Part shown: in pieces, positions 36,416-45,348 of the stretch
How positions within the stretch are numbered: the first letter of the stretch is position 1
Layout: each line of letters starts with the position of its first letter
Source of the DNA: Bacteroidaceae bacterium
GTDB lineage: Bacteria; Bacteroidota; Bacteroidia; Bacteroidales; Bacteroidaceae
Length of the DNA: 45,348 nt
NCBI GenBank assembly: GCA_017480685.1
Contig: JAFUSD010000126.1
Location: 1-45,348 of the forward strand
Direction: 5' to 3'
Translations under genes and position numbers: made by a program
Notes under the pieces: model-generated
The model's database searches: none
Seen by the model: only the letters and a program-made list of their open reading frames with translations
What the model was told of the DNA's origin: nothing

Positions 36416-36458
36416 GCAATAAGAAAAGAGCCATGCGGTATAGTCCGCATGGCTCTTT
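36416..36458 (-). terminator. Terminator of the giant surface-protein gene
   Basis: AAAGAGCCATGCGG (36425-36438) pairs with CCGCATGGCTCTTT (36445-36458) around 6 bases; on the minus strand TTTTCTTATTG follows. It lies about 80 bases past the giant gene stop. Confidence 0.82.
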
Positions 36459-36482
36459 GCTTATCTCTTTACCGTCCCACTG

Positions 36483-36517
36483 CCTCCCCCCCCGATTCTT
36501 CGGAAGGGGGGGGGAGG
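36483..36517. repeat. Poly-C/poly-G inverted repeat
   Basis: CCTCCCCCCCC (36483-36493) and GGGGGGGGGAGG (36506-36517) can pair around GATTCTTCGGAA. The eight-C and nine-G runs are prone to length change. Confidence 0.85.
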
Positions 36518-36535
36518 AGGAGGGGTGAGGTCGTC

Positions 36536-39500
36536 TTACTTAATCAGCACCTTCTTGCCATTCACGATGTTCAGGCCTCTCTGCATCTGGTCGAGTTTCT
36601 GACCCTGTGCGTTGTAGATGCCTTCTACCTGCTGTGCGGCGTTGACGCCGTTGATAGCAGTTGCATCCTTAACACCGGCTGAAGCGTCTTCTACCCAGAA
36701 TACGATGTTGTCGAAGTAGAATGTGTTGTTGTCGCTGTTATCAAGGTCGATTGTGAATGTCTGGAATGTACCAGCATCTCCAGGCTGAGGAGCTGCACCA
36801 GTCCATGTATAGTGTGTCCACTCTGTAGTGAAGTTCACGTTGCCGAATGGTGTCCAAGCAATATATTGCTGTGGACCAGCATGTCCCTGAGTGTTTGGTG
36901 AAGCAGCTGCATCAGCACGGCAGTCGAATTCGATGCGAATCTGTGTACCTCCGGCGATTGGTTCGTCAGCCTTGATGAAGAACTGAGTCTCGTAGCCGTT
37001 GTTGTGGCTTGCAGGTGTAGACACCTTGATACCATGTCCACCGTCAACACCGATACCTTCTTCGATGGTTGCAGTCTGCAGACCATCTGCAGTAGGAGAA
37101 GCCCAGAAGTAGTTCTCAACCTCCTCGCCTGCAAAGTTACCGTTAGAGATAACGCTTCTCCAGCCTTCAGCAACTTCCGGCTCTGGATCGTCGAGTGATA
37201 CATCGCCGAACTGGAGGTTTACTGCAAGGATGACAGCCTTATTCTCTTCAGGAGTGTCACCTAAAACGAATGCATACTTAGTAGTGTAGATAGTTGGTTC
37301 TGTGAGGTGTGCGCCAGAGTGGTCTGGATGTGCACCTACGCTGTAGAGTTGATCTGCTTCACGAGTGAAGTCAGCCTTTACGAAGAACTGTGAAGTTGCA
37401 TTGCTCCAACCAGCCCAGTCGCCGTTAGCATCACGCCATCCGTCGGTTGAGTTAAGCTTATAGTCGTTGTCCAACTTGCCGTCGCTTTGGATAGCGTAAA
37501 CTGTTACGTCACTCATTGATTCAGCACCAAGCTCTGTCAAAATACTTGCTACGTCTACTGTAGCTGAAGTATTTGAACCATTGTTGTAGTTATCGCCGAT
37601 GTTGAACTGCACTGTTACAGGAACTGTAGTTGATACATTGAGGTCAGCGAGGTCGGTAATAGCAGCAGGAACTTCGTCGCCATGAGCAACATGGAGTGTA
37701 ACCTTGAATGTAACCCAGTTTCCTTCTTCATCACCAGTCTTCACTGCCTTGTATGTAGCAGTAAGTTCGAGGTCTTCATCATCTACCATCTTGTTGCGGA
37801 AGTTCATACCACCGATAAAGGTAATGTTGAGTGATTCATCAAGTTTCACGCAAACCATATTTTCACCAGAGCCCCAATTAGCGAAGTCACCATTAGTGCT
37901 ACGCCATCCGTCGGAACTACCTCCAAGAGTGAAGTCAGGATTAAGTGTACCGTCGCTCTGAACGGCATATACTGTTACGTCGGCAAGAGACTCGACGCCA
38001 AGTTTCTGAAGGATAGTAGCCACGTCGATAGTCTGATCTGTTGTACCTGGCTGGTAGTCGCCATCTGCATAGTTGATGTCAACCTTAGTTTCAAGAACTG
38101 CAAGTTCTTCTGCTTCTGGAGCAATGTACTTCACGTTCTTGTAAGAGAGCCAGCTGATGTTGTTGTCTTCAGCTACGGTGAAGTCAATCTTGAGGACTCC
38201 GTCTTCGCCTACTTCACCAACAGCAGTGAATGTGCCGTAGCGGAATGGTGTACCGTCGTCGCAAGTTTCGCCTGTGCATACGTCAACAGCTTCGCCGCCG
38301 TTTACAGAAAGTGTGATTCCGTGAGCGTCTTCGGTATTATCATTCTTAATACGTACGCGCACGAGGGCCTCAACTTGGTATGTACCTGCTGGCAGGTCAG
38401 TAAGTGTAGCCTCGAGAGTGTTGGCACCGAGTGAGTTGGCATCACCTGTCCAGTACTCGAAGAATGGAACATGCATACCAGAGCCGTTCTCCTTGTTGTC
38501 AGCCTCTACAGACCATGTGTTGATGTAGAGCGATGTGTTGAAGTCAGCACACTGGTTGCCGCCGATTGTCCAAGCCGAGAGGAGCAGGTCGTCGAACTGG
38601 TTGGCAGCATGCCATCCCTGTACTACGTCTGGGTTGACGAGCACTTCTTCGAGTGTTCCGTCTTCGTAAGCATTGAAGTACTGCTGGAACTTGTCGAATG
38701 CTTCGGCAGTGTAAACGTTAGTATTCTCGGTCAGAGCCTTCATTGCAGCGACAGCCTCGGCGTTCTTCATGCTCAGGTTGGCAGCATCGGTAGCAGCCTT
38801 GAGAGCTTCAGTAGCCTGAGCCAGTGTCTCGGCTGTATATTCACCATCGAGCACTGAGTTGTAACGGCTGAGTGCAGCCTGGAGAGCAGCGAGCACTGCA
38901 GGAGCCATTTCAGCTTCCTGGTCAATAGCCTCGGCAGCATCGAGAGCTGCGAGGTAAGCGTCGACGTTAGCCTGTGCAGCTACTTCGTCGATAGTTGCGT
39001 CAGCTCCGTAGTAGTGGAGTACGAAGTTGTCCCAGATACACCAGAGTGTGGTGTTGTTCTCAAGACGAGTACCAACGGTGAGTGTACCAGTGCCTTCGCC
39101 TTCATCCTCAACATTCACGATGATGGTCTCAGCCTTATACTTGCCAGCTTCGAATGCGTTGCAAGCGTCGGCCATAGAGTTTTCAGTACCAGTGCGGAAA
39201 GGTATGAGTGTTGTTACGTCGTTAGCATAGAATACAGGGAGGTTATCGTTGTCGGTTCCATCCTGACGATAGAATCCCTGAGCATCGAATGTGTAAACAC
39301 CAGCCGGAACGGTGAGAGTCTGGTATACGTTGTATGTGCCGTGATACTTCTCAGCGTCGTGCTTGTTGCTGTTGCCGCCGGTGAGTGCAGCACCACCTTC
39401 GTTGGTCCATGCGCTTACGTAGCGGTGGTTACGTCCGAATGTGTGGTCGGTGATGAGGAATGTAGCATCGACAGGATCGTATACAGTTGCATTGTGCAGG

Positions 39501-42367
39501 CTTGCGTGCATTTCGTCTTCTGATGCGATAAACCAGTAAGCGCCGTCGCCTTCAACACCTGCTGCCAGAACTGTTGAGTTGCCATCATATCCGTAGCACT
39601 TGCCATCAGCTGCGTTAGCTATTGTAACACCATAGACAGGCTCAGTCTCTTCGTCGTCGAGATATCCAATGAGGTATCCAGAGTTCTTGATTACGAGGTT
39701 GACTGGTGAACCGTTGTCCATGAAGCTACCGTTGAAGTAGTATTGAGTTCCACCGTTGGTTACCTGTGACTCCATCTTGTATGTACCGTCTTCGTTCGGG
39801 ATGAGGGTTACATAGTCAGGATGTTCGAGCAGTGAAGCCTGAGTACCCCAGTTGTTGCCGGCACCCCAGTAGCGCTCTGACTCAACATTTACAAGATAGT
39901 ACTTGCCTTCTGCAAGTTCAACCTTCGAGTAGTCAACCACGAGGTTTACGTTGAGGATGACTGCATCGTTATTTGCATTTACGAATGCATACTTAGCAGT
40001 GTAGGTAACGGCTTCAGTGAGGTGAGCACCGCTGTGGTCTGGGTGTGCGCCCAGGTCGTAGAGCTGTCCGCTCTCACGGCTGAAGTCGGCCTTTACATAG
40101 AACTGTGATGTAGCATCGCCCCATCCGGCCCAGTCGCCGTTAGCTGCACGCCATCCGTCGGTAGGTCCAAGCTTGTAGTCCTTGTCGAGTGTGCCGTCGC
40201 TCTGTACTGCATAGATCTTGAGGTCATCGAGTGATGTAGCGCCAAGAGCAGTGAGGATAGCGTTGAGGTCTACGTCAACATCTGCAGCAGCTCCGTAGCT
40301 GAAGTTTTCAACACCAATCTCGAAGTCGAGGTTCTGAGCTACATCGGTTGTGCTGTTGAGGTCAGCAAGTGTTGGAGGAGCTTCTGGCTCTACTACGTTG
40401 TGAGTTACTTTGAGTGTTACCCAGTCGCCATCTACTTTGTTTGCATCGACAATCTTGAACTCAGCAGTGAAGCTGATAGGTTCAGATGTACGCATACTAC
40501 CAACGCCTACGAGGTTCAGTCCGTCGAACTGTACGTAGAACATGTTGTCCTGCGAGTTCCAAGTAGCCCAGTTGCCTTCAGCGTCGCGCCATCCGTCGGT
40601 GCCCTTTGAACCTCTTTCGTAGCTTTCGTCGAGGGTTCCGTCAGGCATAACGGCGTAAATCTTGAGGTCGTCAGTGCTTACTGCAAGCGATTCTGCGATA
40701 GCTTCCCAGTTGATAGTGATACCATGGTCGCCACCTGGCTTGTAGTTGTCTTTGTATTCGCACTGAGTTGATACTTCAACTGCGTCGAGCTCTTCAGCAA
40801 AGTATGGAACCTTAGCTTCTTCGCATGCACGGATGATGGTTTCCATCTCGTCCATACCGTCGCCGGCGATTGTTCCGTCTTCAAGTCCCTGAAGGATTGC
40901 AGCTACGTCGGCATTAGCGTCGAGTGCGGCTTGCTGCTCTGCGTCGAGGAATGACTTGTTGCTCTTGTAGCATGCGTCGATACCCTTGTATGCTACGATG
41001 CTTGCAACAGCGTCGTCGACTGCATCGCGCAGTTTCTTGGCTGCTGTTGGAACGTCAGCATAGCTCTTTCCGTAAGTTGTATAAGCAGCTTCGAGGGCAG
41101 CCTTCACGTCTTTGTTCATTGGGTCTTCAACATGGAGCAGAGACTTAGCCTTTGCTGCGATGGCAGCATAGTCGTCCTTAGCAGCCTTTGTGAAGTCAAC
41201 GAATGTGAGGCGGAAGTTGTCGTAACCGCAGTAGCATTCGCCCTGTGCGCTTGGAGCAGTAGTGTTCTTCACACCGATTGTGAGGACTCCGTCTTCACCT
41301 ACTTCTACGGTGAATTCGTTCTCGTACATGCCGCGAGTGAATGCATCGGAGAATGCACCACCGTTGTTTGGCAGGTAGATTGTAGCACCGTTGAATTCGT
41401 GGCTTGACCATGTGCCTGCACCAGCTTCGTCGAGGTGTTCGTCGGTGAGTTGCTTAACAGCAACCTTTACGTCATCGTTGTTTGCATACAGATAGCAGTT
41501 GTTCTCGAGTTCTGTGCCGGCAGCGATGAGGTCGAGTGTACCCTGGTTGGTTGTTGGGCGTGAGAATGCCTGTGCCTGAACCTTGTATATACCAGGTCTG
41601 AGGTCGGTGATTGTCTGGCTTACGTCGAATTCGTAGTTGAAGGCAGTGATGACGTTGTTGTCGGCGCTTCCCTTGAGTTCTATTTTGCCCTTGTTGACAG
41701 TCCAACCAGCTGTTGAGCCGCTGAAGTTAGGATTCTCGATTGCGAAAGTAGCGTCGTCGCCTGGCATGAGTGCTGCCTTGGCAGCCTTGAGTTCAGCAGC
41801 CTTCTTAGCTTCTTCCTCAGCGAGGGCCTTCTCTACTTCTTCCTTAATCTTGGCATAGTCCTCTTCAGAAACGAAGTTCCAGTAGATGGCTTCGGTTTCC
41901 TCAGTGGTGAGCACGAGCTTGCCGTTCTCTACTGCGAGGTACTTGCCTTGCTCTGAATATTCAACCTGAGAAGAAACGTAGATGGCACGGATTACCCATC
42001 CTTCTTCTCTCTCCTCGATAGCCCACTTGTGGTATCCGCTACCAGTTGTAACTGAAGTGGAACCAATCTTCAAGTATGAACCAGTGTTGGGTGCATACTG
42101 GAAGCGAGTGTAAGTGTAAGTGTGTCCAGGATCGCTGAAGATGTGGCTTTCGCTGTGGAAGCCGTCGGCTTCATCACCTTCGTTTTTCACCTGAAACGCA
42201 GCACCGAGAGCATCAACCGTTGCGGATGATGTCACGAACTGACTTGTTGCCTTGTTCTGCAGATAAAGGACAGTGCCTGTTGCAGGTCCGAGTGCCAGAC
42301 GTGCAAATGCAAACACAGCTCCCAATACTGCGAGGGTAGCAACGAGAATAATTCTTGATTTTCTCAT
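36536..42367 (-). CDS. Giant modular surface protein (1,943 aa) with four DUF4859-like modules
   Basis: A signal peptide covers about 1-25, without a lipobox. By inspection the modules run: ricin-like beta region 30-165; charged helix 168-200; jelly-roll, possibly carbohydrate-binding, 205-393; FIVAR-like helices 395-465; DUF4859-like modules 530-660 (type A) and 675-813 (type B); ricin-like 815-950; jelly-roll 960-1122; FIVAR-like helices 1125-1240; jelly-roll 1245-1415; DUF4859-like 1425-1562 (A) and 1585-1722 (B); CBM-like sandwich 1735-1895; C-terminal tail 1905-1943 (GIYNAQGQKLDQMQRGL, then NIVNGKKVLIK). The DUF4859-like modules share IYAVQSDGTL, TDGWR and NGDWAGW; both B modules contain AHPDHSGAHLTE. 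The tail resembles type IX secretion signals, so the protein is probably exported to the surface. No catalytic domain is evident; adhesion or glycan binding is inferred. Confidence 0.88.
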   Translation of the reverse strand: MRKSRIILVATLAVLGAVFAFARLALGPATGTVLYLQNKATSQFVTSSATVDALGAAFQVKNEGDEADGFHSESHIFSDPGHTYTYTRFQYAPNTGSYLKIGSTSVTTGSGYHKWAIEEREEGWVIRAIYVSSQVEYSEQGKYLAVENGKLVLTTEETEAIYWNFVSEEDYAKIKEEVEKALAEEEAKKAAELKAAKAALMPGDDATFAIENPNFSGSTAGWTVNKGKIELKGSADNNVITAFNYEFDVSQTITDLRPGIYKVQAQAFSRPTTNQGTLDLIAAGTELENNCYLYANNDDVKVAVKQLTDEHLDEAGAGTWSSHEFNGATIYLPNNGGAFSDAFTRGMYENEFTVEVGEDGVLTIGVKNTTAPSAQGECYCGYDNFRLTFVDFTKAAKDDYAAIAAKAKSLLHVEDPMNKDVKAALEAAYTTYGKSYADVPTAAKKLRDAVDDAVASIVAYKGIDACYKSNKSFLDAEQQAALDANADVAAILQGLEDGTIAGDGMDEMETIIRACEEAKVPYFAEELDAVEVSTQCEYKDNYKPGGDHGITINWEAIAESLAVSTDDLKIYAVMPDGTLDESYERGSKGTDGWRDAEGNWATWNSQDNMFYVQFDGLNLVGVGSMRTSEPISFTAEFKIVDANKVDGDWVTLKVTHNVVEPEAPPTLADLNSTTDVAQNLDFEIGVENFSYGAAADVDVDLNAILTALGATSLDDLKIYAVQSDGTLDKDYKLGPTDGWRAANGDWAGWGDATSQFYVKADFSRESGQLYDLGAHPDHSGAHLTEAVTYTAKYAFVNANNDAVILNVNLVVDYSKVELAEGKYYLVNVESERYWGAGNNWGTQASLLEHPDYVTLIPNEDGTYKMESQVTNGGTQYYFNGSFMDNGSPVNLVIKNSGYLIGYLDDEETEPVYGVTIANAADGKCYGYDGNSTVLAAGVEGDGAYWFIASEDEMHASLHNATVYDPVDATFLITDHTFGRNHRYVSAWTNEGGAALTGGNSNKHDAEKYHGTYNVYQTLTVPAGVYTFDAQGFYRQDGTDNDNLPVFYANDVTTLIPFRTGTENSMADACNAFEAGKYKAETIIVNVEDEGEGTGTLTVGTRLENNTTLWCIWDNFVLHYYGADATIDEVAAQANVDAYLAALDAAEAIDQEAEMAPAVLAALQAALSRYNSVLDGEYTAETLAQATEALKAATDAANLSMKNAEAVAAMKALTENTNVYTAEAFDKFQQYFNAYEDGTLEEVLVNPDVVQGWHAANQFDDLLLSAWTIGGNQCADFNTSLYINTWSVEADNKENGSGMHVPFFEYWTGDANSLGANTLEATLTDLPAGTYQVEALVRVRIKNDNTEDAHGITLSVNGGEAVDVCTGETCDDGTPFRYGTFTAVGEVGEDGVLKIDFTVAEDNNISWLSYKNVKYIAPEAEELAVLETKVDINYADGDYQPGTTDQTIDVATILQKLGVESLADVTVYAVQSDGTLNPDFTLGGSSDGWRSTNGDFANWGSGENMVCVKLDESLNITFIGGMNFRNKMVDDEDLELTATYKAVKTGDEEGNWVTFKVTLHVAHGDEVPAAITDLADLNVSTTVPVTVQFNIGDNYNNGSNTSATVDVASILTELGAESMSDVTVYAIQSDGKLDNDYKLNSTDGWRDANGDWAGWSNATSQFFVKADFTREADQLYSVGAHPDHSGAHLTEPTIYTTKYAFVLGDTPEENKAVILAVNLQFGDVSLDDPEPEVAEGWRSVISNGNFAGEEVENYFWASPTADGLQTATIEEGIGVDGGHGIKVSTPASHNNGYETQFFIKADEPIAGGTQIRIEFDCRADAAASPNTQGHAGPQQYIAWTPFGNVNFTTEWTHYTWTGAAPQPGDAGTFQTFTIDLDNSDNNTFYFDNIVFWVEDASAGVKDATAINGVNAAQQVEGIYNAQGQKLDQMQRGLNIVNGKKVLIK

Positions 42368-42716
42368 GATGTTTGTTGTTTAAAGTTGTTAATAAATATT
42401 TTGGTTTTAAGTTGTATTTTTTTTCAGCCTTTCCGGCGTTTTGCCGCTGGACTTGCCGGTAGGTTGCCGCGGTGTAGCACTCATGTACGCACGCGATACG
42501 CGAACCTTAATTTATACGTGTACACGCACAAATTGCTTGCAAATATAGGTTTTTTTAAGAAAAGCAACAAACTTTTTAAGAGAAAAATACGCTTTTTGAA
42601 GTAAAAAAACAGAAATTGGGCATTTTACACCACTGTTGGAAGTCAACACAGCCGGCGCGAGTCACAAGACGACACCCGACGAAGGGACAACACCAACCGC
42701 CTTTGTCTCCATTTGC
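42368..42716 (-). promoter_or_regulatory. Promoter and leader of the giant surface-protein gene
   Basis: On the minus strand TTTG (42571-42568), 20 bases, then TATATTTG (42547-42540). The leader of about 165 bases is GC-rich and can fold, for example CGGC-AAAAC-GCCG near 42435-42450. Positions 42572-42716 hold no visible gene. Confidence 0.65.
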
Positions 42717-42794
42717 GAGGATATCCTCAACATGCTGCGAGGATATCCTCAACACACCGCGAGGATATCCTCAACAGGCCGCGAGGATATCCTC
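42717..42794. repeat. Palindrome array 4: four GAGGATATCCTC at 22-bp period
   Basis: Perfect copies lie at 42717, 42739, 42761 and 42783. The spacers are AACATGCTGC, AACACACCGC and AACAGGCCGC, all beginning AACA and ending GC. The array lies between the divergent giant gene and fhs. Confidence 0.97.
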
Positions 42795-42931
42795 ACACGA
42801 CGGTGCCCCCACACCCCATTGTGGAGCACATTGCAGTATGCGCCCCGAAAAGACATGCCGCAACGGCGTAAAACATTGGTCTTTTACGTAAAAACATGGC
42901 GTGCAGCCTATGCTATTCCGATAATTATTTG

Positions 42932-42939
42932 TAACTTTG
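42932..42939 (+). promoter_or_regulatory. Promoter -7 element of fhs
   Basis: TAACTTTG matches TAnnTTTG 36 bases before ATG 42976; the -33 box is weak. An in-frame TTG at 42937 lies within this element, so it cannot be the translation start if the promoter is used. Confidence 0.65.
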
Positions 42940-42975
42940 CACCCTGAAACCATCAATTGCAAACAACACAAGTCA

Positions 42976-44643
42976 ATGAAGACCGACATCGAAATTGCAC
43001 GCGAATGCGCCCTGGCACCCATTGCCGACATTGCGTCCACAACCGGAATTCCTGCCGGATGCATCGAACCCTATGGCCGCTACATAGCCAAAGTTCCAGA
43101 AACCCTTATCGACGAGAGCCGTGTGGCCAAAAGCCATCTCATCCTCGTCACCGCCATCACCCCCACCAAGGCCGGCATCGGGAAGACCACGGTGAGCATC
43201 GGCCTTGCCCTCGGCCTCAACCGCATCGGCAAAAAAGCCATAGTAGCACTGCGCGAACCCTCGCTCGGTCCATGCTTCGGCATGAAGGGCGGAGCTGCCG
43301 GCGGCGGATATGCACAAGTGTTGCCAATGGAGAAAATAAACCTCCATTTCACCGGCGATTTTCATGCAATTTCGACTGCACACAACATGATTTCCGCACT
43401 CCTGGACAACTATATTTACCAGCACCGGAACGACGGTTTTGCACTCCGTGAAAAATACTGGAGGCGAGTGGTCGACATCAACGACCGGACCCTGCGCGAG
43501 GTGGTGACCGGCATAGGGGCCAAGACCAACGGCGGAGTCGCGTCGAGCGGGTTCGACATAACCCCTGCAAGCGAGATAATGGCCATACTCTGTCTGGCCA
43601 CCGACATCGACGACCTGCGCCGACGTATAGACAACATACTGCTCGGCATCACCATCGAAGGCAAGCCCTTCAGGGTGAAAGACATGGGAGTGGGCGGAGC
43701 CATCGTCGTCTTGCTGCTCGATGCGCTGCATCCCAACCTGGTGCAAACCACAGAGCAGACACCTGCCATCATTCATGGCGGACCGTTTGCCAACATAGCA
43801 CACGGCTGCAACTCCATACTTGCTACCAAGACCGCCATGACATTCAGCGACTACGTAGTGACCGAAGCCGGATTCGGTGCCGACCTCGGTGCCGAGAAGT
43901 TCTTCGACATTAAATGCCGCAAGGCCCGACTGCAGCCAAGCCTCACAGTCATCGTAGCCACCACACAGGGGCTGAAGATGCATGGCGGAGTGCCACTCGA
44001 CCTCATAAAAGAGCCCAATCGCGAGGGACTGACAAACGGACTGCAAAACCTTGACCGCCACATCCAAAACCTGCAGGCATTCGGCCAGTCGGTAGTAGTG
44101 GCATTCAACCGCCATGCCACCGACTCAGACGACGAGCTCGACCTGGTGCGTCAGCACTGCAAAACCCTCGGAGTGGGATTTGCAGTCAACAACGCATTCC
44201 TCGAAGGCGGCAGCGGAGCCGTGGAACTGGCACGCGAAGTGGTGCAGACCATAGAGCAACAGCCATCGCAGCCACTGCGCTACACCTACGCCGACTCCGA
44301 CCCCATCAAGACCAAGATAGAGAAAATCTGCAAAGGCATCTATGGCGCAGCATCAGTGAGCTATTCCAAGACGGCAGAAAATGCCATTGCACACATTGAA
44401 GAGATGTGCATGAGCCACTTCCCCGTGTGCATAGCCAAGACCCAGTTCTCTTTCTCGGCCGACTCCGGCCTCTACGGCGTTCCTACAGGCTTCAACATCC
44501 ACATCCGCGAACTGGTAATCAACGCAGGTGCCGAAATGATAGTTGCCATTGCAGGCGACATCATGCGCATGCCGGGACTGCCCAAATCGCCACAAGCCGA
44601 ACGCATTGACTACATCGGCGGAAACATCGAAGGACTAAGCTGA
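42976..44643 (+). CDS. fhs: Formate-tetrahydrofolate ligase
   Basis: The 555-residue enzyme makes 10-formyltetrahydrofolate from formate, ATP and tetrahydrofolate for one-carbon metabolism. It shows a P-loop-like [55 protein letters not shown] and the late [19 protein letters not shown] (in parts). The length is normal. ATG 42976 (MKTDIEIA) is chosen because the only longer start, TTG 42937, falls in the promoter -7 element. Confidence 0.97.
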   Translation: MKTDIEIARECALAPIADIASTTGIPAGCIEPYGRYIAKVPETLIDESRVAKSHLILVTAITPTKAGIGKTTVSIGLALGLNRIGKKAIVALREPSLGPCFGMKGGAAGGGYAQVLPMEKINLHFTGDFHAISTAHNMISALLDNYIYQHRNDGFALREKYWRRVVDINDRTLREVVTGIGAKTNGGVASSGFDITPASEIMAILCLATDIDDLRRRIDNILLGITIEGKPFRVKDMGVGGAIVVLLLDALHPNLVQTTEQTPAIIHGGPFANIAHGCNSILATKTAMTFSDYVVTEAGFGADLGAEKFFDIKCRKARLQPSLTVIVATTQGLKMHGGVPLDLIKEPNREGLTNGLQNLDRHIQNLQAFGQSVVVAFNRHATDSDDELDLVRQHCKTLGVGFAVNNAFLEGGSGAVELAREVVQTIEQQPSQPLRYTYADSDPIKTKIEKICKGIYGAASVSYSKTAENAIAHIEEMCMSHFPVCIAKTQFSFSADSGLYGVPTGFNIHIRELVINAGAEMIVAIAGDIMRMPGLPKSPQAERIDYIGGNIEGLS

Positions 44644-44691
44644 GCCACACCACCGACACCGGCTCCACACCTCAAACACATAACGCAAGAA

Positions 44692-44729
44692 AAACTCCGC
44701 AGGACAACAACAACCTGCGGAGTTTATAA
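44692..44729 (+). terminator. Terminator of fhs
   Basis: AAACTCCGCAGG (44692-44703) pairs with CCTGCGGAGTTT (44714-44725) around 10 bases. The stem is perfect, but the following T run is short (TTTATA). Confidence 0.75.
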
Positions 44730-44840
44730 TATGGTCGCCATTTGCTACACGATGTAATGATAAGCAGCATCGTCTGGATATTTTTTGCAGATAATTTATA
44801 AAAAAACTTAAAGCATGGTCAAATAATAAATTATTTGTAG

Positions 44841-44848
44841 TATCTTTG
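44841..44848 (+). promoter_or_regulatory. Promoter -7 element of the PASTA-domain gene
   Basis: TATCTTTG matches TAnnTTTG, 30 bases before ATG 44879; no clear -33 box is seen. Confidence 0.6.
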
Positions 44849-44878
44849 CAACTTGAAACCAAAAGAACCCAACGCAGT

Positions 44879-45348
44879 ATGAATATAAAGAAGTATTTCA
44901 CAGGCAAGAGCGGTGCCATCTTCTGGATTAACGTGGCACTGGCCGTTGCATTGCTCGTATGTATACCCGTCATCTTGTTCAACACCCTCGATGCCTACAC
45001 CCACCACGGCGAAAAGGTGAGTGTGCCGTCGGTGGAGGGCATGAAATACTACGAAGCCGAAGCCCTGCTCGACCAAAACGGTTTTGTGGCAGTGATAACC
45101 GACTCGACCTACAAGAAATCGGCCAAGCCGGGAGCCGTGCTCGACCAGACACCCAAGGCAGGCAGCCTCATCAAGCAAGGACGCATCGTATACCTCACCG
45201 TCAACCTCAACGGCGAGCCGCTGGTGAAAATGCCCGACCTCGTTGACAACAGCTCGTTTCGCGAAGCCGAAATCACACTCAAAGCACTGGGATTCAAACT
45301 CACAGCACCTACCTACGTGGAGGGTGTAGAGAACGACCGTGTGCTGAA
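44879..45348 (+). CDS. PASTA-domain membrane protein, 3' end beyond the window
   Basis: At least 156 residues are present. One membrane segment (AIFWINVALAVALLVCIPVI, about 13-32) is followed by a PASTA domain at about 45-112 (VSVPSVEGMKYYEAEALL, then VLDQTPKAGSLIKQGRIV) and the start of a second (VKMPDLVDNSSFREAEITL). PASTA domains bind peptidoglycan stems. No kinase domain precedes them, so this is the short membrane-anchored form seen in Bacteroidota, possibly a cell-wall sensor or division factor. Confidence 0.88.
   Translation, partial: MNIKKYFTGKSGAIFWINVALAVALLVCIPVILFNTLDAYTHHGEKVSVPSVEGMKYYEAEALLDQNGFVAVITDSTYKKSAKPGAVLDQTPKAGSLIKQGRIVYLTVNLNGEPLVKMPDLVDNSSFREAEITLKALGFKLTAPTYVEGVENDRVL

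Noticed and set aside
10592-42794. Palindrome arrays as CRISPR
   Set aside because: The repeat is only 12 bp, the spacers only 10 bp, some spacers are shared between arrays, and no cas gene is in the window.
42973-44115. 380-codon minus-strand frame opposite fhs
   Set aside because: It is antisense to a clear fhs gene and has no domain.
1-45348. tRNA, rRNA, riboswitch and prophage genes
   Set aside because: I scanned the gaps for cloverleaf-like, rRNA-like, known riboswitch-like and phage-gene sequences and saw none. A covariance-model search would be needed to exclude small RNAs.

Overview
The window comes from a Bacteroidales chromosome, most likely Prevotellaceae or Muribaculaceae; the sequence alone does not decide between these. 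The evidence is a SusC/SusD pair, Bacteroidota-type promoters (TTTG, 18-20 bases, TAnnTTTG) ahead of several genes, the pdxJ-exbB-exbD-tonB operon, many signal-peptide and lipobox surface proteins, and a T9SS-like C-terminal tail on a giant surface protein. Most of the window is ordinary housekeeping DNA with surface-protein loci between.

Layout. Positions 1-3082 (minus strand) hold a cyclic-nucleotide-binding-domain protein without a visible HTH, translationally coupled to a TlpA-like periplasmic thioredoxin protein, followed by a second TlpA-like gene broken by an in-frame TAG. A divergent AlbA_2/Schlafen-like regulator (3259-4635) shares a 17-bp promoter sequence with that operon and is followed by a short remnant of a BspA-like leucine-rich-repeat protein. 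Positions 4894-7430 (minus) hold nadK and an ABC exporter; 7613-10582 (plus) hold pdxJ and an ExbB-ExbD-TonB energy-transduction operon, in which an identical 78-bp hairpin element lies in both exb/ton gaps. Positions 10879-16894 (minus) hold tyrS, a Wzc-like tyrosine kinase, its PHP-type phosphatase and gpmI. Then come a DUF2809 membrane protein, an Xaa-Pro aminopeptidase, mdh, a fasciclin-domain lipoprotein, a DPP III-like peptidase, an AlkD-like protein, a Fur-family regulator, purA, aroA and a small membrane protein. Positions 29863-35731 (minus) are a SusC-SusD-lipoprotein uptake locus whose susC is broken by an in-frame TGA. Positions 36536-42367 encode a 1,943-residue modular surface protein; fhs and a partial PASTA-domain protein close the window.

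The most unusual signal is a repeat family: four intergenic arrays (10592-10669, 17432-17509, 36163-36284, 42717-42794) of the 12-bp palindrome GAGGATATCCTC repeated at exactly 22-bp intervals with 10-bp spacers. In three arrays the palindrome is invariant and the spacers vary; in the fourth (36163-36284) the spacers are nearly constant and five of six palindromes carry the same base change. No gene beside the arrays explains them. They could be binding arrays for a dyad-symmetric protein, RNA hairpins at gene ends, or a selfish short repeat.

Two genes (a TlpA-like gene and susC) are each interrupted by one in-frame stop with clear homologous coding sequence continuing in the same frame. Other genes in the window end normally at TGA and TAG, so genome-wide stop reassignment is unlikely; nonsense mutation, sequence error or site-specific readthrough remain.
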